A DNA stretch of 7,750 nucleotides, from NCBI GenBank assembly GCA_022866585.1, contig JALHUP010000262.1, positions 1 to 7,750 on the forward strand, given 5' to 3'. Positions 1 to 6,224 of this stretch are shown piece after piece. A model generated the notes under the pieces. It searched no databases and had not been told where the DNA came from. It saw only the letters and a program-made list of their open reading frames with translations. This DNA comes from Candidatus Zixiibacteriota bacterium. Its GTDB lineage: Bacteria; Zixibacteria; MSB-5A5; SM1-73. A program made the translations under genes and the position numbers. Positions within the stretch are counted from its first letter, which is position 1; every line of letters starts with the position of its first letter.

Positions 1-1064
1 TAAGGCAGGATTCAAAAGGGCGGGTGGCTTGTGAAGCCTTCATCACCGTAGGCTTGGTGATCGTGGGGGGTGAGATGACCACCAAAGGTTATGTGGACCT
101 TCCCGCCTTGGTGCGCAATCTTATAAAGGAGATCGGTTACACGGATGCCAAATATGGTTTTAACTATGAGAGCTGTGCCATTTTAAATGCTATTGGCTCT
201 CAATCGCCGGATATTGCTCAAGGGGTGGATATTGGCGGTGCAGGAGATCAAGGTCTGATGATCGGATATGCCTGTAAGGAAACCCCCGAATTTATGCCTA
301 TGCCCATTATATTGGCACACAAACTTTGCATGCAATTAGCCCAGGTGAGGAAACAGAAGATTTTGCCGTATCTGGGTCCGGATGGAAAATCCCAGGTTAC
401 CGTTGAATATGTTGATGGAATTCCTATGCGGGTGGATACGGTAATTTTAGCCTGTCAACATACGGAGGAAATATTAGATCAAACCAGGAAGTTTATCACT
501 CAAAATGCCAGAGAGGAAATAATCGAAAAGGTGGTGAATCCGGTGATAGACCCAGGGCTTCTGGATCAGAAGACCAAATATTTTGTCAATGCTACCGGCA
601 AGTTCGTCATCGGCGGACCCCAGTCCGATACGGGAATGACCGGCAGAAAAATTATAGTCGACACTTACGGCGGAGCAGTCCCGCACGGTGGCGGAGCTTT
701 CTCCGGAAAGGATCCCACCAAGGTAGACCGCTCTGCCTCCTATATGGCGCGCTACATTGCCAAAAACGTGGTAGCCGCAGACCTGGCGGACAAATTAATG
801 ATTCAATTAGCTTATGTGATCGGAGTGGCTGATCCCGTCTCTATCATGGTGAACACCTCCGGAACTGGAAAGATTCCAACCCCCAGAATTTTGGAGCTAA
901 TCAGAAAACATTTTCAGCTCACACCCGGTGGAATCATCGAAATGTTAAACTTGAGAAGACCTATTTATAGGGAGACGGCAGTCTTTGGTCACTTCGGCAG
1001 AAACGAGCCAAATTTCACCTGGGAGAAAACAGACAAGGCAGAAGATTTGAAAAAGGAGGCGTGA
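1..1064 (+). CDS. metK: S-adenosylmethionine synthetase, 5' end cut off by window edge
   Basis: Makes S-adenosylmethionine from L-methionine and ATP, releasing phosphate and pyrophosphate, in the cytoplasm. The reading frame is open to the left edge (first full codon at nt 3). The residues before the GTG at 24 read RQDSKGR and run into VACEAF, matching EQDPKARVACE in E. coli MetK, so that GTG is an internal valine and not a start. About 32 N-terminal residues are missing, including the catalytic HPDK motif. What remains is full length to the C-terminus: the ATP-site motif GAGDQGLMIGYA (about nt 237-272), TGRKIIVDTYGG, the GGGAFSGKDPTKVDRSASY phosphate-binding segment (about nt 684-740), and a typical GHFGRNEPNFTWEKTDKAEDL ending split here only by the family's usual C-terminal variation. 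It lies 98 nt before ahcY on the same strand, so the two may be cotranscribed. Identity is certain; the true start lies outside the window. Confidence 0.97.
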   Translation, partial: RQDSKGRVACEAFITVGLVIVGGEMTTKGYVDLPALVRNLIKEIGYTDAKYGFNYESCAILNAIGSQSPDIAQGVDIGGAGDQGLMIGYACKETPEFMPMPIILAHKLCMQLAQVRKQKILPYLGPDGKSQVTVEYVDGIPMRVDTVILACQHTEEILDQTRKFITQNAREEIIEKVVNPVIDPGLLDQKTKYFVNATGKFVIGGPQSDTGMTGRKIIVDTYGGAVPHGGGAFSGKDPTKVDRSASYMARYIAKNVVAADLADKLMIQLAYVIGVADPVSIMVNTSGTGKIPTPRILELIRKHFQLTPGGIIEMLNLRRPIYRETAVFGHFGRNEPNFTWEKTDKAEDLKKEA

Positions 1065-1102
1065 AAACGAATTTGGATTTCAAGATTTCCCCCTCACCCT
1101 AC

Positions 1103-1123
1103 CCTCTCCCCCAAGGGGAGAGG
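1103..1123. repeat. perfect 9-bp hairpin between metK and ahcY
   Basis: CCTCTCCCC, a CAA loop, then GGGGAGAGG form a perfect inverted repeat, preceded by a C-rich stretch from 1089 (CCCCCTCACCCTACC). Sequences of the general type CCCTCACCC(T)-CCTCTCCC-hairpin are common dispersed intergenic palindromes in many bacterial genomes (established, recalled). No T-tract follows (next bases TGTAGTAGTA), so it does not look like an intrinsic terminator for metK. It could still affect mRNA stability between the two methyl-cycle genes. Confidence 0.6.
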
Positions 1124-1162
1124 TGTAGTAGTATATCTAACTTCTGAAGAAGGAAAAGAGAG

Positions 1163-2419
1163 ATGAAATATGACATAAAAGACCTAAGCTTAGCTAAGCA
1201 GGGCAAATTAAGGATTGAATGGGCAGAAAGAAATATGCCGGTTTTAAGATTGATTCGAGAAAGATTTAAAAAAGAAAAACCGCTTAAAGGTGTGAAAATC
1301 TCTGCCTGTCTCCATGTGACCACTGAGACAGCCAATCTGATGCATACTTTGACCATGGGTGGGGTAAAGGTGGCTTTGTGTGCCTCCAATCCTTTATCCA
1401 CTCAAGATGATGTGGCCGCATCTTTAGTCAAAGATTATGGCATACCGGTTTTTTCTATCAAAGGAGAAAATAACAAGGTCTATTATCAGCATATCAATAG
1501 TGCCTTAGATATAGAGCCGGATATTACCATGGATGATGGGGCAGATTTAGTTTCCACCTTGCATGCTTCTCGCAAAAAGCTTTTGAAGAATGTGATTGGT
1601 GGAACCGAGGAAACCACCACCGGCGTGGTTCGTCTGAGAAGCATGGAAAAGCATGGGGTCTTAAAATATCCTTTGATTTCGGTCAACGATTCCAAAACCA
1701 AGCATTTCTTCGATAACCGATATGGCACCGGACAATCGACCGTGGATGGAATTTTGCGTGCTACCAATCTCCTTTTGGCTGGATCAAAGGTTGTGACGGC
1801 AGGTTATGGCTGGTGCGGTCGAGGCTTTGCCACCAAAGCCAAAGGAATGGGGGCGGATGTGATCGTGACCGAGATCGATCCTTTGAAAGCCATCGAGGCG
1901 GTGATGGATGGATTCAGGGTGATGCCCATGATGGAAGCCGCTAAAATCGGGGACGTTTTCTGCACCTTGACCGGTGATCTCAAGGTTATCAGACCTGAGC
2001 ATTTCAGAGTGATGAAGGACAATGCCGTGGTCTGTAACTCCGGGCATTTCAATGTGGAGATCGATATACCCGGTCTGGAGAAGATGTCAAAGAGAAAAAG
2101 ACAAATAAGAGAATTCGTCACCGAATATACTTTGCGAAATGGGAAAAGAATCAATCTTTTGGCTGAAGGACGTTTGGTCAATCTGTCTGCGGCTGAAGGT
2201 CATCCCGCCTGCGTGATGGATATGTCCTTTGCTAACCAGGCTCTCTCCGCGGAATATCTGGTTGGCCATGGGAATAGATTAGAGAACAAGGTTTATGCCG
2301 TGCCAGAGAAGATAGATTCCGAGATCGCCCGCTTGAAACTAAAATCTTTAGGCGTCAAAATTGACTCCCTCACCCCAGAGCAAAAAGAATATCTTGCCTC
2401 CTGGGAACTTGGAACCTAA
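1163..2419 (+). CDS. ahcY: Adenosylhomocysteinase (S-adenosyl-L-homocysteine hydrolase)
   Basis: NAD-dependent, reversible hydrolysis of S-adenosylhomocysteine to adenosine and homocysteine in the cytoplasm, which removes the product inhibitor of methyltransferases. The 418-residue protein shows the family signature throughout: substrate-side H51 in CLHVTTETA, SNPLSTQDD (76-83), the acidic pair D124-D125, the EETTTG loop (149-154), K180 and D184-N185 in SKTKHFFDNRYGTGQS, the Rossmann NAD motif GYGWCGRG (214-221) with E237 as the likely ribose-binding acid, NSGHFNVEID (292-301), and LSAAEGHPACVMDMSFANQ (341-359). It ends at YLASWELGT and lacks the long C-terminal tail with the conserved Lys and Tyr seen in animal and many proteobacterial enzymes. 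This is the short form usual in Thermotoga-like bacteria and archaea, so it is not a truncation. The ATG has AGGA (1151-1154) 8 nt upstream. The adjacent metK supports the activated methyl cycle. Confidence 0.97.
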   Translation: MKYDIKDLSLAKQGKLRIEWAERNMPVLRLIRERFKKEKPLKGVKISACLHVTTETANLMHTLTMGGVKVALCASNPLSTQDDVAASLVKDYGIPVFSIKGENNKVYYQHINSALDIEPDITMDDGADLVSTLHASRKKLLKNVIGGTEETTTGVVRLRSMEKHGVLKYPLISVNDSKTKHFFDNRYGTGQSTVDGILRATNLLLAGSKVVTAGYGWCGRGFATKAKGMGADVIVTEIDPLKAIEAVMDGFRVMPMMEAAKIGDVFCTLTGDLKVIRPEHFRVMKDNAVVCNSGHFNVEIDIPGLEKMSKRKRQIREFVTEYTLRNGKRINLLAEGRLVNLSAAEGHPACVMDMSFANQALSAEYLVGHGNRLENKVYAVPEKIDSEIARLKLKSLGVKIDSLTPEQKEYLASWELGT

Positions 2420-2424
2420 AAATC

Positions 2425-2472
2425 GGAGTGCACAAGCTTGCTTGTGCAGCCGAAGCTTTGTTTCGGCACTCC
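2425..2472 (+). repeat. REP-like double-hairpin element, copy 1 (upstream of RAYT)
   Basis: Begins 5 nt after the ahcY stop. GGAGT (2425-2429) pairs with ACTCC (2468-2472) as a basal stem, extendable by one C-G pair outside. Inside sit two adjacent hairpins. The first is GCACAAGC with a TT loop and GCTTGTGC (2430-2447, perfect 8 bp). The second is GCCGAAGC with a TTT loop and GTTTCGGC (2449-2467, 8 bp with one G-T pair). Only A2448 is unpaired between them, so the whole element can form a three-way junction. A closely similar 48-bp copy at 3044 in the same orientation makes this a true repeat. Palindromes flanking a RAYT are the expected substrates of that enzyme class. It may also protect or terminate the ahcY transcript. 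Confidence 0.88.
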
Positions 2473-2483
2473 GGAAAACCATC

Positions 2484-3029
2484 GTGAAAGAAAAATATTT
2501 CAAAAGGTCCCTTCACACCCCAGCGCATCTATTTATCAATGATTATTATTACTTCATAACTGCTGGTTGTTACCATAAAAAAGCATATTTGGATTGTGAT
2601 GGTAAAAAAGAATTCCTATATAAAACAATTTGCGAAGAACTTAAAAGGTATTTCTGCGAGCTTCATGGCTGGGCTGTTTTAGATAATCATTACCATCTCC
2701 TCACCAAACTCAAGGATGCTTTTTCGCTCCCCAAATTAATTCAGTCAATTCACAGCAAAAGCGCAATTTCAATGAATAGAATGGACAGACAGCCTGGAAG
2801 AAAAGTCTGGTATGATTATTGGGATGAATGCATCCGTGATCAAGAAGATTTCTACACTAAGTTAAATTATATCCTCCTAAATCCTGTCAAACATGGTTAT
2901 GTAGACGATCCTTGTAAATACAAGTTTTCGAGTTACCAATTCTATTTCAAGGAAAAAGGAAAAAAGGGTCTAAAAATTCTTATGAGAAACCATGCCATCG
3001 AGAGGCTTGAAGCAGAGGATGATTTTTAG
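2484..3029 (+). CDS. REP-associated tyrosine transposase (RAYT; IS200-like Y1/HUH family)
   Basis: Single-strand DNA nuclease/transposase of the Y1 group, expected to cut and rejoin REP-type palindromes through a 5'-phosphotyrosine. The open frame extends back to 2361 inside ahcY, but that part runs through the palindromic repeat and has no family similarity. GTG at 2484 (181 residues) is chosen because GGA lies 8 nt upstream, because the family-like KRSLHTPAHLF segment follows, and because the decayed second copy has ATG at the homologous position (3163). The HUH metal site is H69-Y70-H71 in DNHYHLL. The likely nucleophile is Y129 in KLNYILLNPVKHGYV, the usual RAYT Y-x3-NPV pattern, followed by DP..YKFSSY. 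No stop or frameshift interrupts it, so it may be active. It is bracketed by matching repeats 11 nt before the start and 14 nt after the stop. The exact physiological role of RAYTs is not settled. Confidence 0.9.
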   Translation: MKEKYFKRSLHTPAHLFINDYYYFITAGCYHKKAYLDCDGKKEFLYKTICEELKRYFCELHGWAVLDNHYHLLTKLKDAFSLPKLIQSIHSKSAISMNRMDRQPGRKVWYDYWDECIRDQEDFYTKLNYILLNPVKHGYVDDPCKYKFSSYQFYFKEKGKKGLKILMRNHAIERLEAEDDF

Positions 3030-3043
3030 ATAAGAAAAAAATA

Positions 3044-3091
3044 GGAGTGCACAAGCTTGCTTGTGCAACGGAAGCTTCGCTTCCGCACTCC
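3044..3091 (+). repeat. REP-like double-hairpin element, copy 2 (downstream of RAYT)
   Basis: Same length and orientation as the copy at 2425. The basal stem is GGAGT (3044-3048) with ACTCC (3087-3091). Hairpin one is identical to copy 1 (3049-3066). Hairpin two is CGGAAGC, loop TTC, GCTTCCG (3069-3085, perfect 7 bp). Relative to copy 1 the second hairpin has exchanged a C-G for a G-C pair on both arms and turned the G-T pair into G-C, so pairing is kept although the sequence changed. It stands in front of the RAYT remnant as copy 1 stands in front of the intact gene. Confidence 0.88.
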
Positions 3092-3100
3092 GAAAAAGAT

Positions 3101-3163
3101 AATTCTGCCACCTCACAAATGATCTGACATCCGAGGATGACAGAACAGGGTTCTGCCGCCTCA
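3101..3163. repeat. ~60-bp insertion-like element with near-identical 13-bp ends and two palindromes
   Basis: TTCTGCCACCTCA (3103-3115) recurs as TTCTGCCGCCTCA (3151-3163). Between them is TCTGACATCC, loop GA, GGATGACAGA (3123-3144; 10-bp stem with one A-A mismatch), then CAGAAC, loop AGG, GTTCTG (3141-3155; perfect 6 bp, overlapping the first). In copy 1 the REP-like element is only 11 nt from the RAYT start, whereas here the gap is 71 nt, and this segment accounts for the difference. It therefore looks like a small non-autonomous element that inserted between the repeat and the second RAYT copy. Only one copy is visible, so its mobility is inferred. Confidence 0.6.
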
Positions 3164-3282
3164 TGAAAATATTTTAAACGGTCCCTTCAGCTTATCTCTT
3201 TATCGACTACTATTGAGACTTCATACCCGCTGTCTTTTACCTGAAAAAAATATATGTCGACTGTGAGGTTTAAAAGGAACCG
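3163..3282 (+). pseudogene. Decayed 5' fragment of a second RAYT gene
   Basis: Aligns with the first ~120 nt of the intact RAYT at 2484. The nucleotide block CGGTCCCTTCA matches AGGTCCCTTCA. Translated from 3193 it reads YLFIDYY, a TGA stop (3214), then DFIPAVFYLKKIYVDCEV, against HLFINDYYY FITAGCYHKKAYLDCDG in the intact protein. There is also a TAA at 3175, about 7 nt deleted after GTCCCTTCA, and a TAA at 3271. Similarity fades near 3282, and the HUH and tyrosine regions are absent. It begins with ATG at the place equivalent to the GTG of the intact gene. It is a non-functional relic of a tandem repeat-RAYT unit or of an older insertion. Confidence 0.85.
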
Positions 3283-3334
3283 AGCTTGTGCCCAATTTTT
3301 CTCCAATCTGCCGCCGGGAGGCTGTCTTATAAAC

Positions 3335-4165
3335 TCAATAAATATCTTTTCCCGAAACGATCAATTCCCGAGCCAGGTTTAGGCACAGCTTAGGAGCCAA
3401 AATTTGATGGAGATATTTGATATCCGTCCCCCCGTCGGGCAGGGTCTCGCCTATTTGGCTAACCTGTATGCCTCTATATTTGAGCAGGATTCTCAAATGT
3501 TGTGCTTCTTCTTTTAAGAACTGTATAGCCGGGGGTCCAGCGTAAAGCTTTTCCAATTCTGAACCGTCCTGGAGCCGATCTATCACTGCAAGCCATCCCT
3601 CCCCCAAAGGATCACTTTGTACCAGTTCCGGCTTTTGGGTTAATCTGGGATTGGTTTGAACCAAACGTCCGGAAAGCGGAGCAGTTACAAAAAGCGTTCC
3701 GGCCTCGGTAAGTATTCTCCCAAATACCTCCTCCTGGATGATTTCTTGGTTAGGTCTATACAGCTCAACCTTTACCGGCGGGGGCAGGATGTATGCCAAA
3801 AGCTTGTCCACTCCGACCTTCCAGGTGTGATCATATTCATGCCGTGCCCACAAATGAGATGGATGAATATGTAGTTGCTCGTCAATCTCACCCACGGAGA
3901 AAGTGAAGAAAGGCTCTTCTGATTCTATCCCGGTGGTGTAGGCACTTTCTGACCGTAGGACGGGTTTGGGCATATACCTCTTCACATTGGTTTTCAGCCC
4001 GCCTGGTCTGGTCTGGACTCGCATTACTTTGTCGAAATCGCAGTTCTCACAATCGTAGTAAAACGGACATAATTTAAAGGAGATCACCCCCGCGGTCATC
4101 CAGACGCAGCGATTCAGCTCCTCCTCGGGTGGAATCTTCTCTTTCTTCGATAACTCCTTTTTCAT
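3335..4165 (-). CDS. Soluble GcvH-like protein with N-terminal four-cysteine motif (operon protein C)
   Basis: Last gene of the minus-strand operon; function unknown. ATG at 4165 (276 residues) is preferred because GAGG lies 5 nt upstream. A TTG at 4237 would add 24 residues and overlap the NrfD gene. Residues 20-42 carry C20-x12-C33-x5-C39-x2-C42 (context CVWMTAGVISFKLC, then DCENCDFD), a plausible zinc or Fe-S site. Residues ~104-197 are a glycine-cleavage H-protein fold: HLWARHE, VGVDKLLAYIL, then TAPLSGRLVQTNP and SDPLGEGWLAVI, which match GcvH closely. At the lipoyl-lysine position (eight residues before the Pro of APLSG) there is Ala155, so it should not be lipoylated. The C-terminal ~60 residues carry LPDGG (243-247), shared with proteins A and B. 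There is no signal peptide or membrane helix, so it is cytoplasmic. It is not a glycine-cleavage component: no gcvT or gcvP is nearby. Confidence 0.82.
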   Translation of the reverse strand: MKKELSKKEKIPPEEELNRCVWMTAGVISFKLCPFYYDCENCDFDKVMRVQTRPGGLKTNVKRYMPKPVLRSESAYTTGIESEEPFFTFSVGEIDEQLHIHPSHLWARHEYDHTWKVGVDKLLAYILPPPVKVELYRPNQEIIQEEVFGRILTEAGTLFVTAPLSGRLVQTNPRLTQKPELVQSDPLGEGWLAVIDRLQDGSELEKLYAGPPAIQFLKEEAQHLRILLKYRGIQVSQIGETLPDGGTDIKYLHQILAPKLCLNLARELIVSGKDIY

Positions 4166-4169
4166 ACGA

Positions 4170-4174
4170 TCCTC
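4170..4174 (-). promoter_or_regulatory. Ribosome binding site setting the start of protein C
   Basis: GAGGA on the minus strand, 4 nt before ATG at 4165 and inside the 43-nt gap after the NrfD stop. The longer TTG-started frame has no comparable site, so this site decides the start. Confidence 0.6.
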
Positions 4175-4208
4175 AGGTTCAAAATTTTTCTTTAGTAAAA
4201 GAATCCTG

Positions 4209-5408
4209 TTATCCGGATCCTGCAGAAAAGGTCTCAATCTCTAAAACTTCCTCGGGAAAACCCACCTCCGGTTTGCCAGCGTGAGAAGGCTCATGGGGGT
4301 GTTCAAAGATCGGCAAATAACGGGCCGCCATTGCAAAAATAAAGAATCCGGTGGATACTAAAGCCAGGGTAATGGCAAGCTCCATCCAGGATGGGAAATA
4401 GTGAACCCCGGAGGAAGCCATCAAGCCGGTGGTGGATATATTCAATCGGTTCAACAAAAAGCCGGTAATGGTGCACACCGCGGCCGCATATAAACCGCCG
4501 GTGGATAACCTTACTTTTCGTATGGAGAGCAAGATAATAGGAGCAATCACTCCGATCAAGATCTCCAACCAGAAGAGCCAGGTCTCCATGCGAGGCAAAA
4601 AGAAGGCTGACCAAACTCCCCGCCCGTAGAAATCATAAGCTTTCAAAAGTGCATATAATACTAAAACCACCAAAAGAACTCTTCCGATATCCGCCAGCAC
4701 ATCCGCTTTCAGACGGTGACCGAAAGCTCTGAAGCTTAAGTGTGATTCAAAAATTATCATGGCGCATCCAGCCGCAATAGCCGACACGTAAAATAACAAA
4801 GGCAGAGAGGCTGTATACCAGAAAGTGTAAAGTTTCTGGGGAATGATTAAAAAGAGTGAACCGAGGGAGGATTGGTGCATGGTAGAAAGGATGACTCCCA
4901 ATATAACTAAGGGCACAGTTACCCTGGTTATCCATCTTTTGGGTCCGCTCCAGCCTAAACGCTCAAAAAGAATGGGGCTGAACTCGAAAAACAAAACCGT
5001 AGTGTAGAACATAACACACATGGCTACTTCAAATAGCGCAGAGTGGATGTTTCCCATGAAAAGTGGATTGTAGATTCTGTCCGGGCGTCCCACATCCACC
5101 AAAAGTCCCACGATCACCAGAAGATACCCCAAAAAAGCGGTCAAGATGGTGGGCCTTAAGATGGGATAGAATCTCTTTACGTGAAACACGTAAACTGCCG
5201 CCGCTATGGTGAATGCGCCTGCGGACAATCCCACCCCGGATACGACGTCGAAACCAATCCACAACCCCCAGGGGAACTTATCACTTAAATGGGTAGAAGC
5301 CCCTAAGCCTTGGGTGAAACGAACTATAAGGGCTACCAAACCAGCCAGCCAGATTAAAAGTAAAACGACCTTCCAGAAAGTTATCTTAAATGGTAATTTG
5401 AAATCCAT
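4209..5408 (-). CDS. NrfD/HybB-type polytopic membrane subunit (quinone-interacting)
   Basis: Integral membrane subunit that in this family (NrfD, HybB, PsrC, DsrP) passes electrons between a ferredoxin-type subunit and the quinone pool without haem. The start is taken as the second ATG (5408, 399 residues) because GGAG lies 6 nt upstream; ATG at 5420 would add METK. About ten hydrophobic helices are visible, near residues 10-31, 47-76, 86-106, 124-144, 160-177, 198-220, 241-261, 277-295, 305-321 and 341-365, which fits the ten-helix HybB subgroup. HybB-like blocks are DKFPWGLWIGFDVVSGVGL, VYVFHVKRFYPILRP, LLVDVGRPDRIYNP, EVAMCVMFY, and STMHQSSLGSLF with LWY/FWYT following. The C-terminal tail is soluble and acidic. 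It follows the Fe-S gene by 55 nt, the usual HybA-HybB order. Family assignment is firm. The partner and the direction of electron flow are unknown. hybB itself is not claimed because no hydrogenase subunit is present. Confidence 0.92.
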   Translation of the reverse strand: MDFKLPFKITFWKVVLLLIWLAGLVALIVRFTQGLGASTHLSDKFPWGLWIGFDVVSGVGLSAGAFTIAAAVYVFHVKRFYPILRPTILTAFLGYLLVIVGLLVDVGRPDRIYNPLFMGNIHSALFEVAMCVMFYTTVLFFEFSPILFERLGWSGPKRWITRVTVPLVILGVILSTMHQSSLGSLFLIIPQKLYTFWYTASLPLLFYVSAIAAGCAMIIFESHLSFRAFGHRLKADVLADIGRVLLVVLVLYALLKAYDFYGRGVWSAFFLPRMETWLFWLEILIGVIAPIILLSIRKVRLSTGGLYAAAVCTITGFLLNRLNISTTGLMASSGVHYFPSWMELAITLALVSTGFFIFAMAARYLPIFEHPHEPSHAGKPEVGFPEEVLEIETFSAGSG

Positions 5409-5414
5409 CTTTGT

Positions 5415-5418
5415 CTCC
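5415..5418 (-). promoter_or_regulatory. Ribosome binding site for the NrfD/HybB-like gene
   Basis: GGAG on the minus strand, 6 nt before ATG at 5408. It overlaps an alternative ATG at 5420, whose own upstream sequence offers only AGG at 7 nt. This favours the shorter start, though the difference is only four residues. Confidence 0.5.
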
Positions 5419-5463
5419 ATCTATGTGCCTATTTTTTTCGAATAGTTAATGGTTAGTTACAAC

Positions 5464-6222
5464 TTATTTCTTCTCCTGAAACTTAGATTCCCGCTGTTTG
5501 CTTTTGTATTCTGCCAACTCCATCCTGCGGTCGATTATCCACCAGGTCCCATATAAGAAAGCCCCTCCGAAAATAACGATGCTGGGAACCTTCTTGAGCG
5601 CGGCCCAGGTCAGCTTAGGCAGAGAATCCTCAGGCAGATTGGCAGGAAAACCAAATTCTGCAAATGGAACGCTGGATAAGAAGAAAACCGACGTTCCTCC
5701 CGCCTCTTTTTCACCATAGATGTGATCTATGTATTGCCCAGGATTTTCCTGTATGCGCTTTCGGGCTTCCGCAAGCAGCTCTTCCCGGTCTCCAAATGTG
5801 GTTGCACCAGTGGGGCAGGCTTCGGCACAGGCGGTGATCTTTCCTTCTTTTAATCTTTCATAACACAAAATGCATTTTCTTACTTTGGGCGCTCGCTTTT
5901 TCCATTCATAAGTCGGAACGCTGAAAGGACAGGCCTGCATGCAGTAGCGACAGCCTATACATTTGTTTGCATGATAGATCACCGCCCCCTCCTGAGTCTT
6001 TTCAAAAGCTCCCACCGGACAGACTGATTTGCAGGAGGGATCGTTACAATGCATGCACAGGCGACGATAGTAAACGTCACCCTTTTGCTTCACCACGGTA
6101 TAGGCAGTTGCGGATAATTCCTCTTCCTGCTCTCCGGGAAGACCATTTGCTTCTTTGCAGGCTAAAGCACAAGCCTGACATCCGATACATTTAGTAGTAT
6201 CGATCAAAAGTCCTTTTGCCAT
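5464..6222 (-). CDS. Four-cluster [4Fe-4S] ferredoxin subunit with C-terminal membrane anchor (HybA/DmsB-like)
   Basis: Electron-transfer subunit predicted to link an unidentified donor or acceptor to the NrfD/HybB-like protein encoded next. All sixteen cysteines are present: C12-x2-C15-x2-C18-x3-C22, C56-x2-C59-x4-C64-x3-C68, C88-x2-C91-x2-C94-x3-C98, and C117-x2-C120-x11-C132-x3-C136, with the usual swapped ligands between pairs giving four [4Fe-4S] clusters. Residues ~212-230 (PSIVIFGGAFLYGTWWII) form one membrane helix, as in HybA, followed by a basic tail. Unlike HybA or DsrO there is no twin-arginine signal: the protein starts MAKGLLIDTTKCIGC. ATG at 6222 lies 2 nt after the stop of protein B, with GGAG 9 nt upstream inside that gene's end, so translation is probably coupled. 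The 252-residue length is between DmsB and HybA. Cofactor content is firm; the reaction is unknown. Confidence 0.93.
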   Translation of the reverse strand: MAKGLLIDTTKCIGCQACALACKEANGLPGEQEEELSATAYTVVKQKGDVYYRRLCMHCNDPSCKSVCPVGAFEKTQEGAVIYHANKCIGCRYCMQACPFSVPTYEWKKRAPKVRKCILCYERLKEGKITACAEACPTGATTFGDREELLAEARKRIQENPGQYIDHIYGEKEAGGTSVFFLSSVPFAEFGFPANLPEDSLPKLTWAALKKVPSIVIFGGAFLYGTWWIIDRRMELAEYKSKQRESKFQEKK

Positions 6223-6224
6223 AG

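Noticed and set aside
24..26. GTG at 24 as the start of metK
   Set aside because: The frame is open upstream and RQDSKGRVACE matches the interior of MetK, so this is an internal valine of a gene cut by the window edge.
474..686. Minus-strand open frames inside metK, ahcY and the plus-strand frames inside the operon
   Set aside because: They lie wholly opposite well-conserved coding sequence, have no recognisable protein features, and are explained as shadow frames.
2361..2483. Extension of the RAYT frame upstream into ahcY
   Set aside because: This part overlaps ahcY, runs through the palindromic repeat and shows no RAYT similarity. GTG at 2484 is supported by the homologous ATG in the relic copy.
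2425..3091. CRISPR array or tRNA-like cloverleaf for the hairpin elements
   Set aside because: There are only two copies flanking a gene, no regular spacers, and no tRNA consensus such as a T-loop GTTCGA or acceptor end.
3296..3334. Intrinsic terminator after the minus-strand operon
   Set aside because: Only a weak GC-rich inverted repeat (CAGCC/GGCAG with a mismatch) is seen, without a clean U-tract on the minus strand.
4209..6222. Hydrogenase-2 subunits hybA/hybB by name
   Set aside because: The family fits, but no hydrogenase small or large subunit is in the window and the Fe-S protein lacks the Tat signal of HybA.
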